Source: a virus. Taken from it: DNA of 34,969 nucleotides. Where the stretch lies: positions 1 to 34,969 of the IMG/VR virus record IMGVR_UViG_3300031834_000018. The stretch is one strand, 5' to 3'. Position numbers and translations under genes: made by a program. Shown here piece after piece: positions 1 through 15,100 of the stretch (its first letter is position 1; each line of letters starts with the position of its first letter). The notes below the pieces were generated by a model. It worked only from the letters and a program-made list of their open reading frames with translations. It searched no databases and was not told where the DNA came from.

Positions 1-187
1 TTGCCTCAATTGTTCAGGACTTTGTCCCTCTATCATTCGCTGGAGAAAGTTATTCATTCCTCCGGAAAGCGCTTGAAGATTTTGTTGGAGCTGTTCAAAC
101 CCTTTAGAACTGATTTGTGACTCTCCCAAGGATTTTGATACTTGATCAAGTGATTGATCAAAGGCTAGCACAGACTCCTTAACCATA
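1..187. repeat. Direct repeat copy A, inside tape measure gene (window edge)
   Basis: Near-identical to 790-961 in the same orientation and reading frame. The only clear difference is an internal replacement that makes this copy 15 bp (five residues) longer, near 110-140. Both copies encode the segment starting VKESVLAFDQSLDQVSKSL and ending EGQSPEQLRQ. The window begins precisely where this copy begins, so its true left boundary is not visible. Confidence 0.93.
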
Positions 188-3100
188 CCAAATTCAGGAA
201 TTCCTTCAGGAAGTGTAATTCTCCTTAGACTTTCAGAGTATCCGCCAAAACTAGAAACTAAATCCCCGAATATACGTGTAAGAGCTGCAGGATCTTGATC
301 AGGCATTCTAAACTCTGTGAACACCTGAAGCTTGTCTTTCATTGATGACATAACATTTGTGAAGCCCCTACTATAAGATGTCAGAGAAGTTTTCATTTGG
401 TTTATTGGAGTTGAAATCTCAACACCAGCTATTCTTTGTGCTGCGGCCACCCCACTTCGTTCAATTTCTTGGCCTGCGTCTACTAAAGCTTGACCTGTTA
501 CCTGTGCACCCTGCTGTATTGTGGCTGCTCCATTTTGAATCTTTTCACCCACTGAATTCAAATCAAACGTAACTTTCCCATAAGTCATACCAAAGGCACG
601 CAATGTAGTCTCTTTTGGCGCTGGCTTAGATGTCTCTGCAATATAGGGTAAAGTACCTAGACTTCTGGTTGCACGTACCACCTCTTCAAGCATATTAACA
701 TTATTTGCGGCTGCTCCGGATAATTTTGTTTGAGCTGATTCAAGAGTTTCTGAAACAGATACGGCTGCTTGCCTCACAGATACGGCTGCTTGCCTCAATT
801 GTTCAGGACTTTGTCCCTCTATCATTCGCTGGAGAAAGTTATTCATTCCTCCGGAAAGCGCTTGAAGATTTTGTTGGAGCTGTTCAAACCCTCCCTCTGA
901 AAGGGATTTTGATACTTGATCAAGTGATTGATCAAAGGCTAGCACAGACTCCTTAACCATATTTATATCAAGGGCACGTGCTGAGGTTTCTTCTGACGCT
1001 AGCTTATATGTACCACTAGATGTCTCTGCAATATTAGGTATAGAAACAGTACCCTTCAACTTGTCCATTAAGTCAAAGACTTCACCTGGACCATTCCCTA
1101 TCTTGCCTTTCTTAAGAGCAAATGCAATCTCACGCAACTGTTTACCTACATCGATCGCGAATTTTTCCACTGATTTATCTATAATACTCAATTCCTTTAA
1201 TTGATCCTCAGCTTGTTTGAGATTATTTCTAATATTTTTTTCGATTGACTCATTAAAAGTAGCTATTGCTTCTAACTGATTTTTAGCTGCTTCCTGTGTT
1301 CCTTGATAACTCTTTAGAGCAAACATCAACTCAGGACTTTTGATAGATAACTTTTGAAGAGCTGTTTCCATTCCTTGCTCATCAAGTGTAAGTTCACCCT
1401 TCTTTCCAAATATCTCTTTCATAAACCGAACAAGTTCACCTGTCCGTATCTCTTGATCTAATTCTTTAGATCGTTCAGCTTCAGCTTCAAGTTTAGCCTT
1501 CCTCACATCTGCTACTTTCTTTGACCATTCAATCTCACTCTGAATTTGAGCTTTGCGTCTTTCCTTTTCCGTTTCACTAACACTAGTTAACTTATCAATC
1601 TCCTGAATCTGGTTTTGATAATATGTGTCATCAGAAGCTGAAATTTCATCAGACCATTTTAGGTTGTTTTTCAATCGTTTGTCAATATATTTCTCATCTT
1701 CCTTTGCAGCTATATCAAATGCACGAGTAACCGCATTGATAAGATTACCCATTGATTGATCAACAGACTTATTCAATTCGTCAATGATCTGACCCATTCG
1801 CTCAGCTGCTTTTTCAGGACCTATTTGCAACTCAGGACCACTACCCTGATATGCCTGAGTAACTCTTTCAAACTGTTTTGCGATTCGACTTACATCAAAA
1901 CCAACTTGTAATCTTTGAAGTTGAACCGCCCACAAATTCGTTTGTTCAGATAACTTCTCTGCATACCCTATTGTGGTTTCCAACAACTTATTAGCGAGAT
2001 TATAGCCTGAAGACATTTTTCTAGCTGATTCAGCTACTTTGATATTTACTTCAACTACCTTAGAAAGAGCTGAAAGCAATGCTTCAACACGTTTAATAGT
2101 ACTATCAATGGCACCACGAACATTCTTCTGAATAGCTTCTGCTAACTTTTGAGCTTCGTCAAGTCCTTCCTTCAAACTAGCTTGCAACTCTTTCTTGGTT
2201 TCTTCGAGTCGTGAAGTCTCTCCACCGCCTTCACCTCCTTTACCTCCTAAGTCCACAGTAGGAATTCTTTCGGTAGAAACCTGAGACAGTGTCAACTGGC
2301 CCGATTTAGCAAGTGAATTTAATGTTTTTATGTATTCTTCCTGATATAACTCTGCAGAATGAAAATTATGACGAAGATCTAATACCCAATCTCGTTGGCC
2401 TCTTTCCAATACAGTTAAGCCCGATTGAGATGCTTTTACAATTGCATCAAAACCCGGGATAGATAATCCTTGTTCGATACTTCTTCCGGCATCTTCAGCC
2501 CAAAAAGATATTTCAGTAAAGGCACTTGAGAATGCTTCTCTTAAAGGATCGGCCGTTTTATAAAACTCACGTTCCCATTTACCCAAAACAGATTCTGGTG
2601 CATATGTAAATGCCCCTTCAAATGCTTTATTAAAATCAACAGCCCAATCAGTCATTACTAATCCCACATCCAACTTGAGTGAGAGGTTCTTATGTCCTCT
2701 AATCTTTCCTTCAATTTCCTTGAAACTAGATTCTATATTTTGTTTCATATCAGCGACAGGTTCAGCACCTACAAGCTCAATCTTTTGACGTAGTGTCTCA
2801 AATTTATCACGCAAAGCATCAACTAGGTCAGCAACCGATTGTAAATTCCATGCAATACTGGCCCCTTCTTGAATTTTTGTTTGTTCTGCAACAAAAACAG
2901 CCAACTCTTTATTAAAAGCATTGACTAACAAGAGAGCTTTTCGCAAATCAGTTACAAGAGGATCACCCAAAACTTTTGCAAGTTGTTGAACCTCTTGTGA
3001 ACTTTCTTTAGCTAAGAGTGGAAGATATGTAAAAACAAACCTTTCAGGAGTCATCCCTTTGGTCTCAAACACTTCTTCTCTAAAATCCTTCATTGCTCTA

Positions 3101-6100
3101 GTAAGGTCACCAATATACTTTTTCCCTGAAGCAGTACGTACAAAAGCTTTTGTTATTCTGTCAAGGCTTTCTTCGATAACCCGAGGATCTCCAAAAACAC
3201 CTTGCTGCATTTCTCTGGAAATTTCTTGAAAGGAACCCTCAATTAAAGGTACAGTCTTTTGTATTTCCCTAGTAAACTTTAATGCAAACTCCTTGCCCAC
3301 CTTTGAAGGGTCGATCCTCATCATCAAACTCAAAACTCGAGCACCTGTCTGAAATACGGAAGCAGCGCCTTCTGCAATTTGTTCAGCAGCCTTAATACCC
3401 ACCTTTTGCCACTGAATAACTTCGGGTGTTAGTTTATCCAAAGGAATTTTCGAAATGTTAAGAGTTTTGACTTTTAACATGTTCGGATCGATTTTCATAC
3501 GTTCAGCATCTGATAAACTTTTGTATACTAACTCACTAATTTCTTTCATTGCTTTATTAATAGCAGGTTTGCTTGACATCACCATAATACTAAAGTCTCT
3601 ACCAAAATTGCCAAAGTTCATGAAAACTCTTTTAGCAGCTTCCTCACGCGCTTTTACTATTTCAGGTATTGACTGCCGCAATAATACATTTGCCTCCGTA
3701 AGTCTCCCAGTATCTACAAGAATCTTAATCTCTGACATGGTACTGCTTTGAACCAACATACTTAATTCACTAAATTTAGCAACCGCATTGTCAATACTAT
3801 CAGTTTTTACAAAGAAGGTTCGATCTGATGCCATCATCTCATCAAGTGTTTCACCGACTCTCTCAAAGTACGAAATCATTTGAGGTAATGGTGCAGTCAT
3901 AAAAGCAACACTCTTTTGAAACTCTGCACCCGCCTGACCTACCTCCTCAGCATATTTATCTACTCCTCTGGTGAGTCTTTCCCACCAATTTAATGCTTTA
4001 TCAAATCCATATGCATAAAGAAGAGTTGTCGCAATTTGTAAAGCAAGTTGTAAAAGATTACCAGTCACAGCTGCAAGGACAGCCCTCAAAGCTGCGAAAG
4101 CCTTTGCAGCAGCTCCTAGACCAGCTATTCGAATAGTAGCAAGAGCAGATGCTGTCTCCAAACCTCTCATGCTACTAGTTGCGCTTCTTATAAGTACTAC
4201 AAAAGCCGAAAAAACTCTTTGGGAGGTTGCACCAAAGTTTTTAATACCACTCCATAAATTCACTAGCCCCGGAAATGCAACTTTGAATACTTCCCCAAGA
4301 TATCGACCCCATGTCATTGATTTCATTGCCTCTGTTTGTACAGCAACCCCAAATCTTGCCATTTGAGCTTCAAACGCTCGTGCTGCCGGAATAGTTCCTT
4401 TTTCGTTTATCCCAACAATTGACTCAGACAGTCGAACCATACTTTCTTCACCAGTTTGAGCTGCTGTCTTTACAGTAGTTACAAATTGATTCCAAGCAGC
4501 AGGATCAGACACTACCTGTTGAAACTTAGTGAAATCTCCAATTGATCCCTTACTCACTCCACGAATAACATCTTCAAACTGAGCATATGTACCACTAAGT
4601 GAACGTATAGCCTCTACCCCTGAAGTAAGAAAAGTTGCACCCATAAACTGAGGAAACTTAATACCCCCCTTTGCTGCCTCTTTCTGTAACTCAAAAAACT
4701 TCTGCCTGAAAGATCCTATACTAAGCTCGCCTGATCTCAACCGCGCAACTGCCTCAGCTGTATCTATTTGTATTTTGAAAGGCCTAGTTGTAAGGATTTG
4801 TTGTACAGCACTTACTTGAGAGACTTGATCCAAGTATAAACGCATTTGCCCAATTGGAGCACCAGCCATCACTTGAGTTAAGACTTTTCCAAACTGAGTT
4901 ACACTTTGAACAGCAACACGCTGCTGTTCTGTCAATGCACCAACATTTCCTGTAAGCGCAACAAATTGTAAGTTAGCCCCCCGTAGAGCAGAAGACAGTC
5001 GACCAGTCTCAGGAACTTTCTCAAAGTATTGTCTAGTCAATAAACCCAGTTTTTCAATTGGAGTAGTTGAAGTAAAAGCTGCTCTAGAAAAGTTCATAAA
5101 AGCAGCTGAAGTTTCCTGGGTAGTTGCTCTCCAATTTTTGAAGTCTTCAATTGTCTTCTTAATGTTAGGAAAGAAAGGCAAACTCTTTCCCCAAATCTTC
5201 AGAACTGCTTGTGCAGACAAGATTAACAAAAAGCTAGATATTAAACTCTTCGCATTGTTAACCTCAAGTCCAAATGTACCAAATACACCACGTGTGGTAT
5301 CTTCCAGACGAACAAGACTTCCTCCAATTCCTTCTACAGTACCTTTAAAGATTCCAAACACACGTCCCATACCTGAGCGAGCAAAGCCTTCAATCCTATT
5401 TACAGCACGAGCGAAGCCGGTAACCATTACATCAGACATTTGCTCGCCTGCACCGAAAGATGTATATTGCAACTGGAAGAGAGCTTGCCCATATTCTCTA
5501 GCTTTTAATAAGAGAACTGCATACGCTCTTGATCCAATAATTCCCATAATCTGAGCTTGATTAGCTAAATTTTCTGTTGAGAGCCCTGCCTTTGCAAGTA
5601 CAGGTTCTAGAATTTTTCCAGCTTCAATAAGATAATCAAACGGCCGAACTTGACGCCCTTGTGTAGCAGCTTCTTGTTCTATTTTTTTAAAAGCTTCAGC
5701 TACAACATCACCAGCACCGTGCTGCTGAGCAACTTGCATTAAAGATATTTTAACATCTTGAGTGCGCTGAGCTAAATGAACTAGCATCTGATTTAATGAA
5801 CGCCCTGCTTTCGATCCCCGCAACATATTATCATTGAGAACACCCAAAGCAGCAGCCAGTTCTTCAAAAGATAACCCTGATAATTTTCCAGTCGTGATCA
5901 CATATCCCATACCAGTAACCATTTCATTCAATTCCACCAAGTGATCACGAAACGATGCTGACAAAATATCTGTAATACGTGCAAACTTCTCTGTATCAGT
6001 CATTGCACCCTGAAGTGAATCACCATATAAATAGTAAGCCCCAGCAACCAATTTGGTAGACTCTGTTGTATCAGCCTCTGACCCAATGATCATACGTAAA

Positions 6101-9100
6101 GTTGGAACCACAGCCGCTAACGACGTGTTTACGTTTAATCCTGCAGATCCTAATTGATACAACACTTCTCCAACTTCTTGAGTAGAAGCCCCTAGAGATC
6201 GCATCATATTATAAAAAGTGGTACGTATTTGAGCCATAAACAAGGTACGGAAAATTTTCTCAATGTGTCTTGCAGACTCAACCCCAACCTGAGCCATTGC
6301 ACGCAATGCAGGATCTACACCTAATACTGCAAAGTTCAAATCACGAATTGTACGAGTTGCGCGTCTCACCTCAGTATCTAGTTTTCCAAAATTCATTATA
6401 ACTTGATCCATCTGACCAAACACTGCCCAGAAAATCTGCATAGATAAATACCATCGTGTTTGATAAGCAATCAAGTTCAGGAAACTATCACGAGCACTTC
6501 GAATTACACCTGAGAATCTATCCCATACTGTAAGTATCCCCGTAGACATTGACGACATTCTTGAGAGGTCCGATGACATCTTTTCCATGTCTACACGAAT
6601 CTGAGGGAAGCCGACAAAGCCTCGCAAAGGAGTCATTGCTTGTTCAAGCGCACGACGAATATCAGAAATCTGCGAATAAAATTCTCGTCTGGCAAATCCC
6701 GTAGTAAGAGATTCTCTTAAGCGTGGGCCCATAGACTGCATATAATTCAAAAGGCCTCCAACCTGAATATGCAGTTCTTGAGCTTTCGACCGACTCTTGA
6801 TCATCATATCCAAGAATGTAGTTTCTGCCCCTGCCTTTTGAACCTTATCTATAGCCCGCGCCGTATCAGACAATGTTTGTACCAAGCCAGAAGGCCCCAT
6901 CATAGCTGGCGTTCCAATACGAGCAGACAATTCGGTAAACTGAGCTCCTACACCCTTCATTTGAGATACATCAGTAAGGAAACGTTCTAACGACTGGCGC
7001 ATCTCATTAAACTTTGTAGTGTCCTGAGTAATAGCAGGGCCTAACATAATAAGGTCATCAACCATTTGACGGAATGCTGCAGACGGCCCTCCTCGTGCCA
7101 TTTGCATTAATGTTTCACCAAAAATATTAGCTTGACCGGAAGCCTGAGCGAATTCAGTAACCAACATTCGAGTACGTTCACCAATTCCCTGCAATGTTTG
7201 GGTGTATGCTTGAGAAGTGGTTCGCAAGTACTCAGGAACTGGTTCTTCACCAGCACCAAAGAGAGAAATTAAACTAGGCTCAACTAAATCACCTAGGCTA
7301 CCTAGCCCAGAACGTTTTATTTGATCTCCAGCCTTCTCTGCAGCTGATGCAATTTGTGCAGCACCTTCCTGAACTTGACCTTCTACAATTTGCTGGCCTT
7401 TTTCAATTGCTCTTGCAGTACTTACAAACTGCTGAGTAATCACTTGAGGATTAACTGTCCAATCAATCTTAGAGAAAGCTGTAGCAAGTCTTGATAAAAA
7501 TGAAATCACCTTCTGAGTTTGCGAAGAGATAGGTACTTGTTCTAAAGCTAGAAACAATTTCTCAAGAGCAGCTTTGAATTCAGTGGCTGCACGATTAATA
7601 TTATTGATAGCAGCATCAAAGTTAATGTCTTGTACACTACGAATTGCACTAGCTAAAGGTGCAATTACTTGTGCAAAGTTTCGTGCACTCTCTATAGCTC
7701 CAGCAGGGACTGCAGGACCCATAGGTATCGAGAGAGTAGGAAGTAGTTCAAACATTTTTCTGAAAATCTGAAATGTACCTTCAAAGCTTTGAAACACTGC
7801 TTGACTAGAACCAAGTTGTGCTTGTAACGTTGAAAAGGCTTGAGTTAACTTAAGAATATTTTCTGCAGCAAACGCAAACTGATTCAACTGCTTCGCCATT
7901 CCAAGGAATGATTTCAAAGGTGCCATAAACTGTTCAGGAACTTGCGTTTGTGCAGCTGCACCTCCCATACCTGTCATAAATGTAGTTAACTGTTGACCAA
8001 GACCACCAAAATCAATCTCACGCAAGATTCTTGGAAAGTCGGCTATACCTGCTGCACCTTTAGTGAAATCACTAAGACTCTTGCCAACAGTTCCTAAGAC
8101 ACTCAACTGAGAAACAATTTCTACACCCCATTGAGACCCTACAACTTTTGATTCTCTGAAGGCTGCAGACAATTTCTCTATTAAGGTAATAAAAGCCACA
8201 AATCCTTCTTGCACTTGTACACTATCTTGTCTTAACCCAAGGAAAGCTTGACGCACAGCGTCAAGAGAATTAGCAAAGACAGCCATCTTATTGCCAATAA
8301 TTGAAAAGACTCCACCCAAGCCAACACTAACCTCACCAGCTTGACCAATAATCATTTTGAAAGGCTGAGTAAGAGCTTCACCCCATAACTTGATGAACCC
8401 CAAATCACTAATCTGACGAATCTCTTGTAAGCTCATCCCCACTTGACGTAAAGCTTTAGCTACATCAAACAATGTGGTAGGAACCTTCGGCTCTGGAAAG
8501 AATTTTGTTTCACGGAAAGTAGAAAGGCCTTCTAGCATTTGCTTCTGAAGTTTCTCAAGACCTTTCTTTTCCTCAATGTTCATTTCACCCATATATTGCG
8601 ACCATTGAGTAATCCAACTTTGGAAACCCGCTCCAGTCAAAAGACCTGCTTGCTCGAAAAACTGAGACAGAAGCAATCGCATTTGCGGAGTTGCTTTTTC
8701 AAAGTACTGTAACATCAACTGAGGTCTGCCACCAAACTTTGCGAAGATACTTTGAAATTCGGTAGACATAGTTTGTAGTAAAACATTAACATTTGATCCT
8801 TCCGTTTGCAACTGTTTCTGAAAGTTTCCAAAGAAGGTTCGCGCTCCTGCAGGAACTTTAGCAAATCCTTGATAAAGCCAAGGACCCATCTTCTCACCAA
8901 AGGCTTTCGAAAAGATAGCTTCAATCTGTGCCCCTAAATCTTTTAAAGTGATTTGGTCAACAGCTTTCAAACTTCCCCATAAATCCTTTGACAAGTCATT
9001 CAATCTTTGAAGACTTTGTTCAGTTACTCTTCCAGACGCAGGGAGTGCACGCAGCACAGAAATTACATTCTCTAATACTCGGCCCATCTTTGCAACGGAG

Positions 9101-12100
9101 TTTGCAGTCAACTCGAAGGAATAAGGCAATTGTGCCCCACCAGCAGCAGATGCTTGAGCCCAGCCCTGCATCTCCGAAGTGATGACGCTCAAACGTTCTC
9201 GCAAGGAACCTAACTCGACAAGGGACTCCTTTACATTTAATTGCATACCTTTGCCTTGACTAATACGATCAAGGCTTGAAGTAATCGTTCTCATTACCTT
9301 TAACATGTTCACTTCAAGGCTAGCAGCATCTCGTACATAACCTTCAAAGGGTTTCATTCCTTGTAATGACTTAACAGATTGTCCTACATTCTCAAACAGT
9401 CTCCTCACACCTGCTAGCTTAGTTAGCAGACCACCTATATCTGTAAACTGTTCCAAGCCAGGCATCTGAGAAACTTTTGCAATGTCAGCAACCGTACGAG
9501 TAGAGATAGGTTTCGAAATAAATTCGGTTAAGCCCTTATAAGCTTGCTCATTAACTTGCTTAATTTCATTACCGCGTGTTTGAATAACATTACGTAACTG
9601 ATCAAAGAGTGTATCTTCACTACGTATCAATCTTACAAAGCTACGCTCAAAAGGATCTGCCTGATACAAGGCAGCTTGACTTTTAATTGCACCAGCCATT
9701 CCAGACGCATACTGTTGAATCAAAGTACGCTGCTTATCAGAGAAGGCTTTAAACTCTACTGTATGAGCTCCTAAACCCTCACCAAAACCTCTAAAAGAAA
9801 TATCTGCCTCATGCAATGCAGCAGAGGCTCTCTCAAGGGTAGCTACTAGGTTAGCAGCAGCAGTTGGCCTTATCTGTTCAAAGCCTTGCACTATATTCAT
9901 TATAGCAAGAGTAGTCTTATCACTCTCCAAGAAGAAACGTTCATTAGCTTCAAAGTAAGCACCAAAGAACTGAGGCCCTAAAGTAGTTCCTGGAAGAAGT
10001 TTTTCAATAGAACTTGCAAGCGCACCAATACTACCTTTTCCTTCATAACCTAATCGACGCAATTCTTCTCTCAGTCTGATAGACCCCGTTCTCATAATCT
10101 CAAAGATCATTTCAGGATCTTTAGCAATAATAGCCGCGAGCATCTTGCCGATGCCACCTCCAATGGCAGCAAGATCCATAGATTGCATTAAGCCTTGACG
10201 AAAGCTTGACCCAGCTTCAGCTCCTCGTGTGAGTAAATCACTAGCTTTGAATTCAAACCCCATTAAGCCCTGAGCTGTTCCCATCTTGGGTAATTCCTGG
10301 GTGATCAGGCGTATTATCTCACCCAGGCCTTTCCAGAAGGACATCAACTCGGTAAGATCTTGAATTGATTTACTAGACCACGTCTCTTGACGAGCTACAA
10401 ACTCAATTAAAGAGGCCCCAGCTTGATCATACATAGTACTCAAGAACTGAGTCATTTTACCAAGTTTTTCTTCATCACCTGCCGCTCTCTGCAGGTTACC
10501 CATAACAGTACGATCAAGGCCCAAATCAAGCTTCATCTTCTCAGGTGAGATCCCCTTTAGAGGATCAGCGGCTTGTGTAAGAATATTTCTTAACTGATAT
10601 AAAGGCCCTTGTGCGCCACGTACAAAAGCTTGTAACGCTTGTATTTGAGAGTAGTCAAATCCTGCTTGTTCCAGGATACCACCCATCCGTCTTCCTGTAG
10701 GTACTGTTTTAAGAACTGCACTAATATAATTTATTACTTGATTCAACTGACTAGCATACTCAGGACCTACTTGACGTAACTTGGATAAATCACGACGTGC
10801 TGGTTGAAGAATAGAATCCGCGAGACTGAATTGAGAAAAACTCTTCAAAGCATCAACACTCATTAATTCAGATGCACGCTGCAATCCTTCTTTCATAGGT
10901 GCTCGAATGATTTGTTCAACCACACCTTTTGCTGTTTGCTGAAACTTGAGTGAAGATTCTGGTCTAAACATTTTTTCCAAAAGTACGCGAGGTACATCAG
11001 GTGCATTACGAAAAGCTTCCTCAAGAGTAGCTGCATTAACTGGAATCATTTGCTGAAGAAGTTTTTGTACAGGAATTCCTCTCTTCGCAGCTACATTCAA
11101 AGCAAACTGAACTTGTGAGGGAAACCGTTCTCCAAGGAACTCTGTAATCCCACGAAACTCTGTAATCCTCTCCAGATTCTCAGGAACGAAGATTTCTCCG
11201 AACATCTTCTGAACGATTAAACCAATAGGCTGTTTAAGTCCTGTAACAGACCTTCCCATCTCCTGGGTTGCTTTATAAAGCTCAGAACCAAAAGTTCTGC
11301 CTAACTGGGTGAATGAAGCTTTCCCCTTGGAGGCAACTTCACTCATTCTTTGGTAAGGACGTTCGAGAGCAGTAATCGCACCATCAAGTTGAATTGCATA
11401 TTGAAACAAACGATTAACCGCCGGTAACTGTTCAGTACCTACTTCGCCTACAGCAATTTTTTGCCGTACAGACTCAGCAAGGTTTAAAACGAAAGCAAGT
11501 TCTTGTTGTAAACTTTGTGTAACAGGGCCAAATTCCACTCGACGAGCTGTACCCTGCCCAAACTTCATAAGATCTTCTTGGAATCTTTTTAGTACAGAAG
11601 AGATACGTCCTGAAGATTTCTGAAGAGCTAAAACAGTAGGTTCATCAAAAAGGCCTTCCCAGCGAAATTGTGCACCAGTTGCAGCAGAACTTTGAACTGT
11701 TTCCATTACTCCACGAAGTCGGAAGGCATTCTGTTTGACGACTGAAGCAAAGTTGTTCATTCCTTTTCCGAAACCAACAGACCATACCCCGATCTTTTGA
11801 TCCGTAACCTGGCGTAACTTATCTAAATTGGTACCAACATTATTATAAAATGCTTGGAGATATTTCGATACTTCTGGGGTAATACCTGTAGGAACAACAC
11901 CTTCAAAGGTTAACAAGTCTTTGATTCCCATATCACGAGTCAAACCTTTGAAGAGCCCCGCCTGTTTTGAAATTACACTTGTCAGAGCACCTAAAGAGAT
12001 ATTTGCAGCCTGGCCCAAATTGCTAAATGATTTAGTTTCTCGTTCTAAGAATGTAATTGCAAGTTCTGTTAATCGCCCAACGTTTGATTCAGCAGCACCA

Positions 12101-15100
12101 AGTTCTTCCTTCTGTTTACTTAACTGACGAGCTTGTTCCTTATCTTTCATGAAGGCATCTGCCTCAGCTCTGATGCTTTCAACAACCTCTGCGGGCGCCC
12201 CCAAACGTCGAGCCATATTTAAACGCTCGAACACGTTTGCAGTACCAGCTAAGGCGTCCTTCATACTAATCAAAGGTTGTGCTGACTGAGAAACAAGAGC
12301 CCTGAATTGAATAGCATCCTGTTGGAGTTTACCGAAGAATTCTGTAGCCATTTCCAAAGGCATATCAAACGTCTGAAGCATTTCAGTCTTCAGTGTAGGT
12401 AACAATCGAGAGAATACACCAAATACTTGACGCAACATTTGATCTGTATTACCAGCAAGTCCAAATAATTGAGCCCCCATTGGTAGTTTTCCCAAGCTCT
12501 TGTAAGCTTGGGCTAACTGACCCATTATAGTTTCACCTACACCACCAAAAGAAGCTTTTAAGTCAGTAGAAATCTTGCTCGAGAGTTTACTAAAATCTCT
12601 TTCCAGAACCCCAACATCTTCACCAGCACGAAGATCAGGAAACTTGATCTTCAAGAAAAGCTCAACTAAACGTTGTGTATCTAACTGCGCCTGCTGTAAT
12701 GGCGCTCTGAACTTCTCAGCTGCCGGGCCCATTCTATTGAGAATACCTACAGAAGTAAAAAGACTTTCCTCAATACCACTAAACAGTTGAGGTAACTTAG
12801 CACTAAAGAATGCCTGAGCCATCTGAGACTGTAACTTTTGAACCATCTCAGGAGGTATAGGTGCACCTGGTTGCTCTTTAATAAATTGAGAGATAGGCTT
12901 TACACCTTGATTCACTGCCTGAGTGAAATTGACAGCCCATTGCTCACCGTTCTTACGAGCGGACCGAACAACATCTATACCCCCAAACATTCCTGCAAGA
13001 TCAGCCGCGAAAACTTTCATTGACCGCTTAGCTACTTCAGGGTCCAGAAAGCCAGTGGTCATAGGTTGAATTTTAGCGAAGGCCTGTTCAAATGCTGGAG
13101 GAATTTGACCGATAGCTTTCACTTGTGCAAGAGCAACATCCAAAGGTCCAGTAACAGCACGAGCTCCCAACATTCGACCAGCACCCTGCAATTCTGTTAC
13201 TGCTTGAAAAGCACGTTCCAAGGTCTCTGGGCGTATTTTCATAAAGGCCTGAGCAATAGCCTCAATGCTAGGCGCTCCCTTAGCATATAGCAAAGTAATT
13301 TCTTGAGCGATTACTTGAAGATCTCCTTGTAAACCCACTAAAACCTTTTTAAGTGCTTCGAAGGGTTGAATTGCCTTAGTAGCGGCAGTGGGATCTACAA
13401 TATCAACCCGAGTTTTAAGAATCGAAGCGTTAAGACGTTCAACTATCTTAGGGATGAGATTTGAGAACTGAGTTGCGCCTCGAGCTAAAAATTGAAACGA
13501 ATTGTACGCAGTCGTAGAAACAGTTTTAGACAATTCCATTGGCGGCAGCAACTTTTCAAGCGCTCCACGTACACGTTGCAACTCCTGAACACGCGCAGCA
13601 GGCATCATTGGTCGAGCCGCAACCTCTCCAAACCCTTTATATAATTGTCTAAGAATATCCAAAGTGATATAGCCAGTTCTCTGAAAACTTTGTCGAGCAG
13701 TAATATCAGCTGTGGCCCAAAGTCCATAAGCCCCAGCTAATGAATCAACTTGGCGTTTCAAATCTCGAGGAATTGCAGCAGTCGAAGAGAGTTTCTCTGC
13801 ACTTGTTGACGCCGACTCTGGAATGCCTGAAATAACTGTGGGGCGGCCAAAAGATTGATAGGTAGACACAATTCGTCTAAGATCTACATAAGTGCTTCGG
13901 GCTAACTCACCCCATTTTCCAGTAGCGGCAGCAGTCTTTTCTATCTCATTTGCAGTTTGTTTAAGACTAGTTTGGCCTGCTCGAATTATATTAAAGAATT
14001 CTTGTGCACGGTTACCAGTCTCCTGAGCAACCAATCCTTCCTCTTGAAAAGCTGATTCAAGTCGAGTAATAGAAGTTTCCATCCCCGCCCCAGGTGCCCG
14101 CGCCATAAATCCTTGAATCCCAACTCCTACTCTTTGTGCTTCAGAAGCCAACTCTCTTGCCGCGGCAGCAAGACCGATTACAATCTGTGAAGTATCTCTT
14201 CCAGCAGCCTTAGCTTGTATAAATTCTTCGGTTAACTGACCGACACGAAAGAGAGCTTGAGTGATAACAGGTTCGAAATCTATAAATGAAGTGGCAAGGA
14301 ATCGAGTTCTCAACAGTGTAGCTAACTCTTGAAAATTCATAAAGAGAGCTTTTGCACCTGCTGACTCAGGCATCAACATTGCTAAATTGGCTCTTAGACT
14401 ACGTAAACTTGCTTCAAGTTCCTGAGGACCTTTCGCAGTAAAAATATCCATAAAGAGCGCACCCATTGCCTTGCTCTCAGGAATTAAAGACGTAAAAGCT
14501 GTTGACATCTGCTGTGCTGGTACAGCAGCTAATTCTGCAAGAGTTCCCCGGAAAGGTTCAAAGTTCTTCTGAAATAAAGTAAGCCACTTTGTAGAACCAA
14601 ACGTTTTCTCCATCGATGTAGAAAACGAACGCAGCGGATCTTCCCAGTCAGCAAATAATTCAGATACGGGGGTGCCCTTTACCATATCAGTAAAGGAGAA
14701 CAGCATATCCTGAGCTTGCTGAAATGGCCCAGTTATCATTTCGGTGCGTAGAGATTTCTTCCCTAATAATTTTCCCCTCTGATTTGCCTTTTCCAAGTTT
14801 ACAACATAACTTCCCAGGACGTCAACCATTGATTGAAGATTAGTACGAGCTTCATTCCATATAGGTATTTGACCCTTTCCGGTCGCAACCATTGCACCTC
14901 TAAAGTTAGAAATCTCATCCGCACTATCCGAGAACCGAGATCGAGTCTGTTGTGTTTCTTTATTAATCTTTTCAGTAACAGACCTAACCTGTTTTTCAAC
15001 CAATTGCAATTCATCAATCCAAGGTTTAATTGACTTACCAGGATCACTAATCTTAAAGTCTAATTTTATACCAGTTGCAGTTTTTTGAATTTCCTGAACA

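Noticed and set aside
5138-5554. Plus-strand ORF of 138 residues inside the tape measure
   Set aside because: It lies opposite a continuous coding frame, shows no ribosome site or recognisable motif, and is one of many similar antisense shadows.
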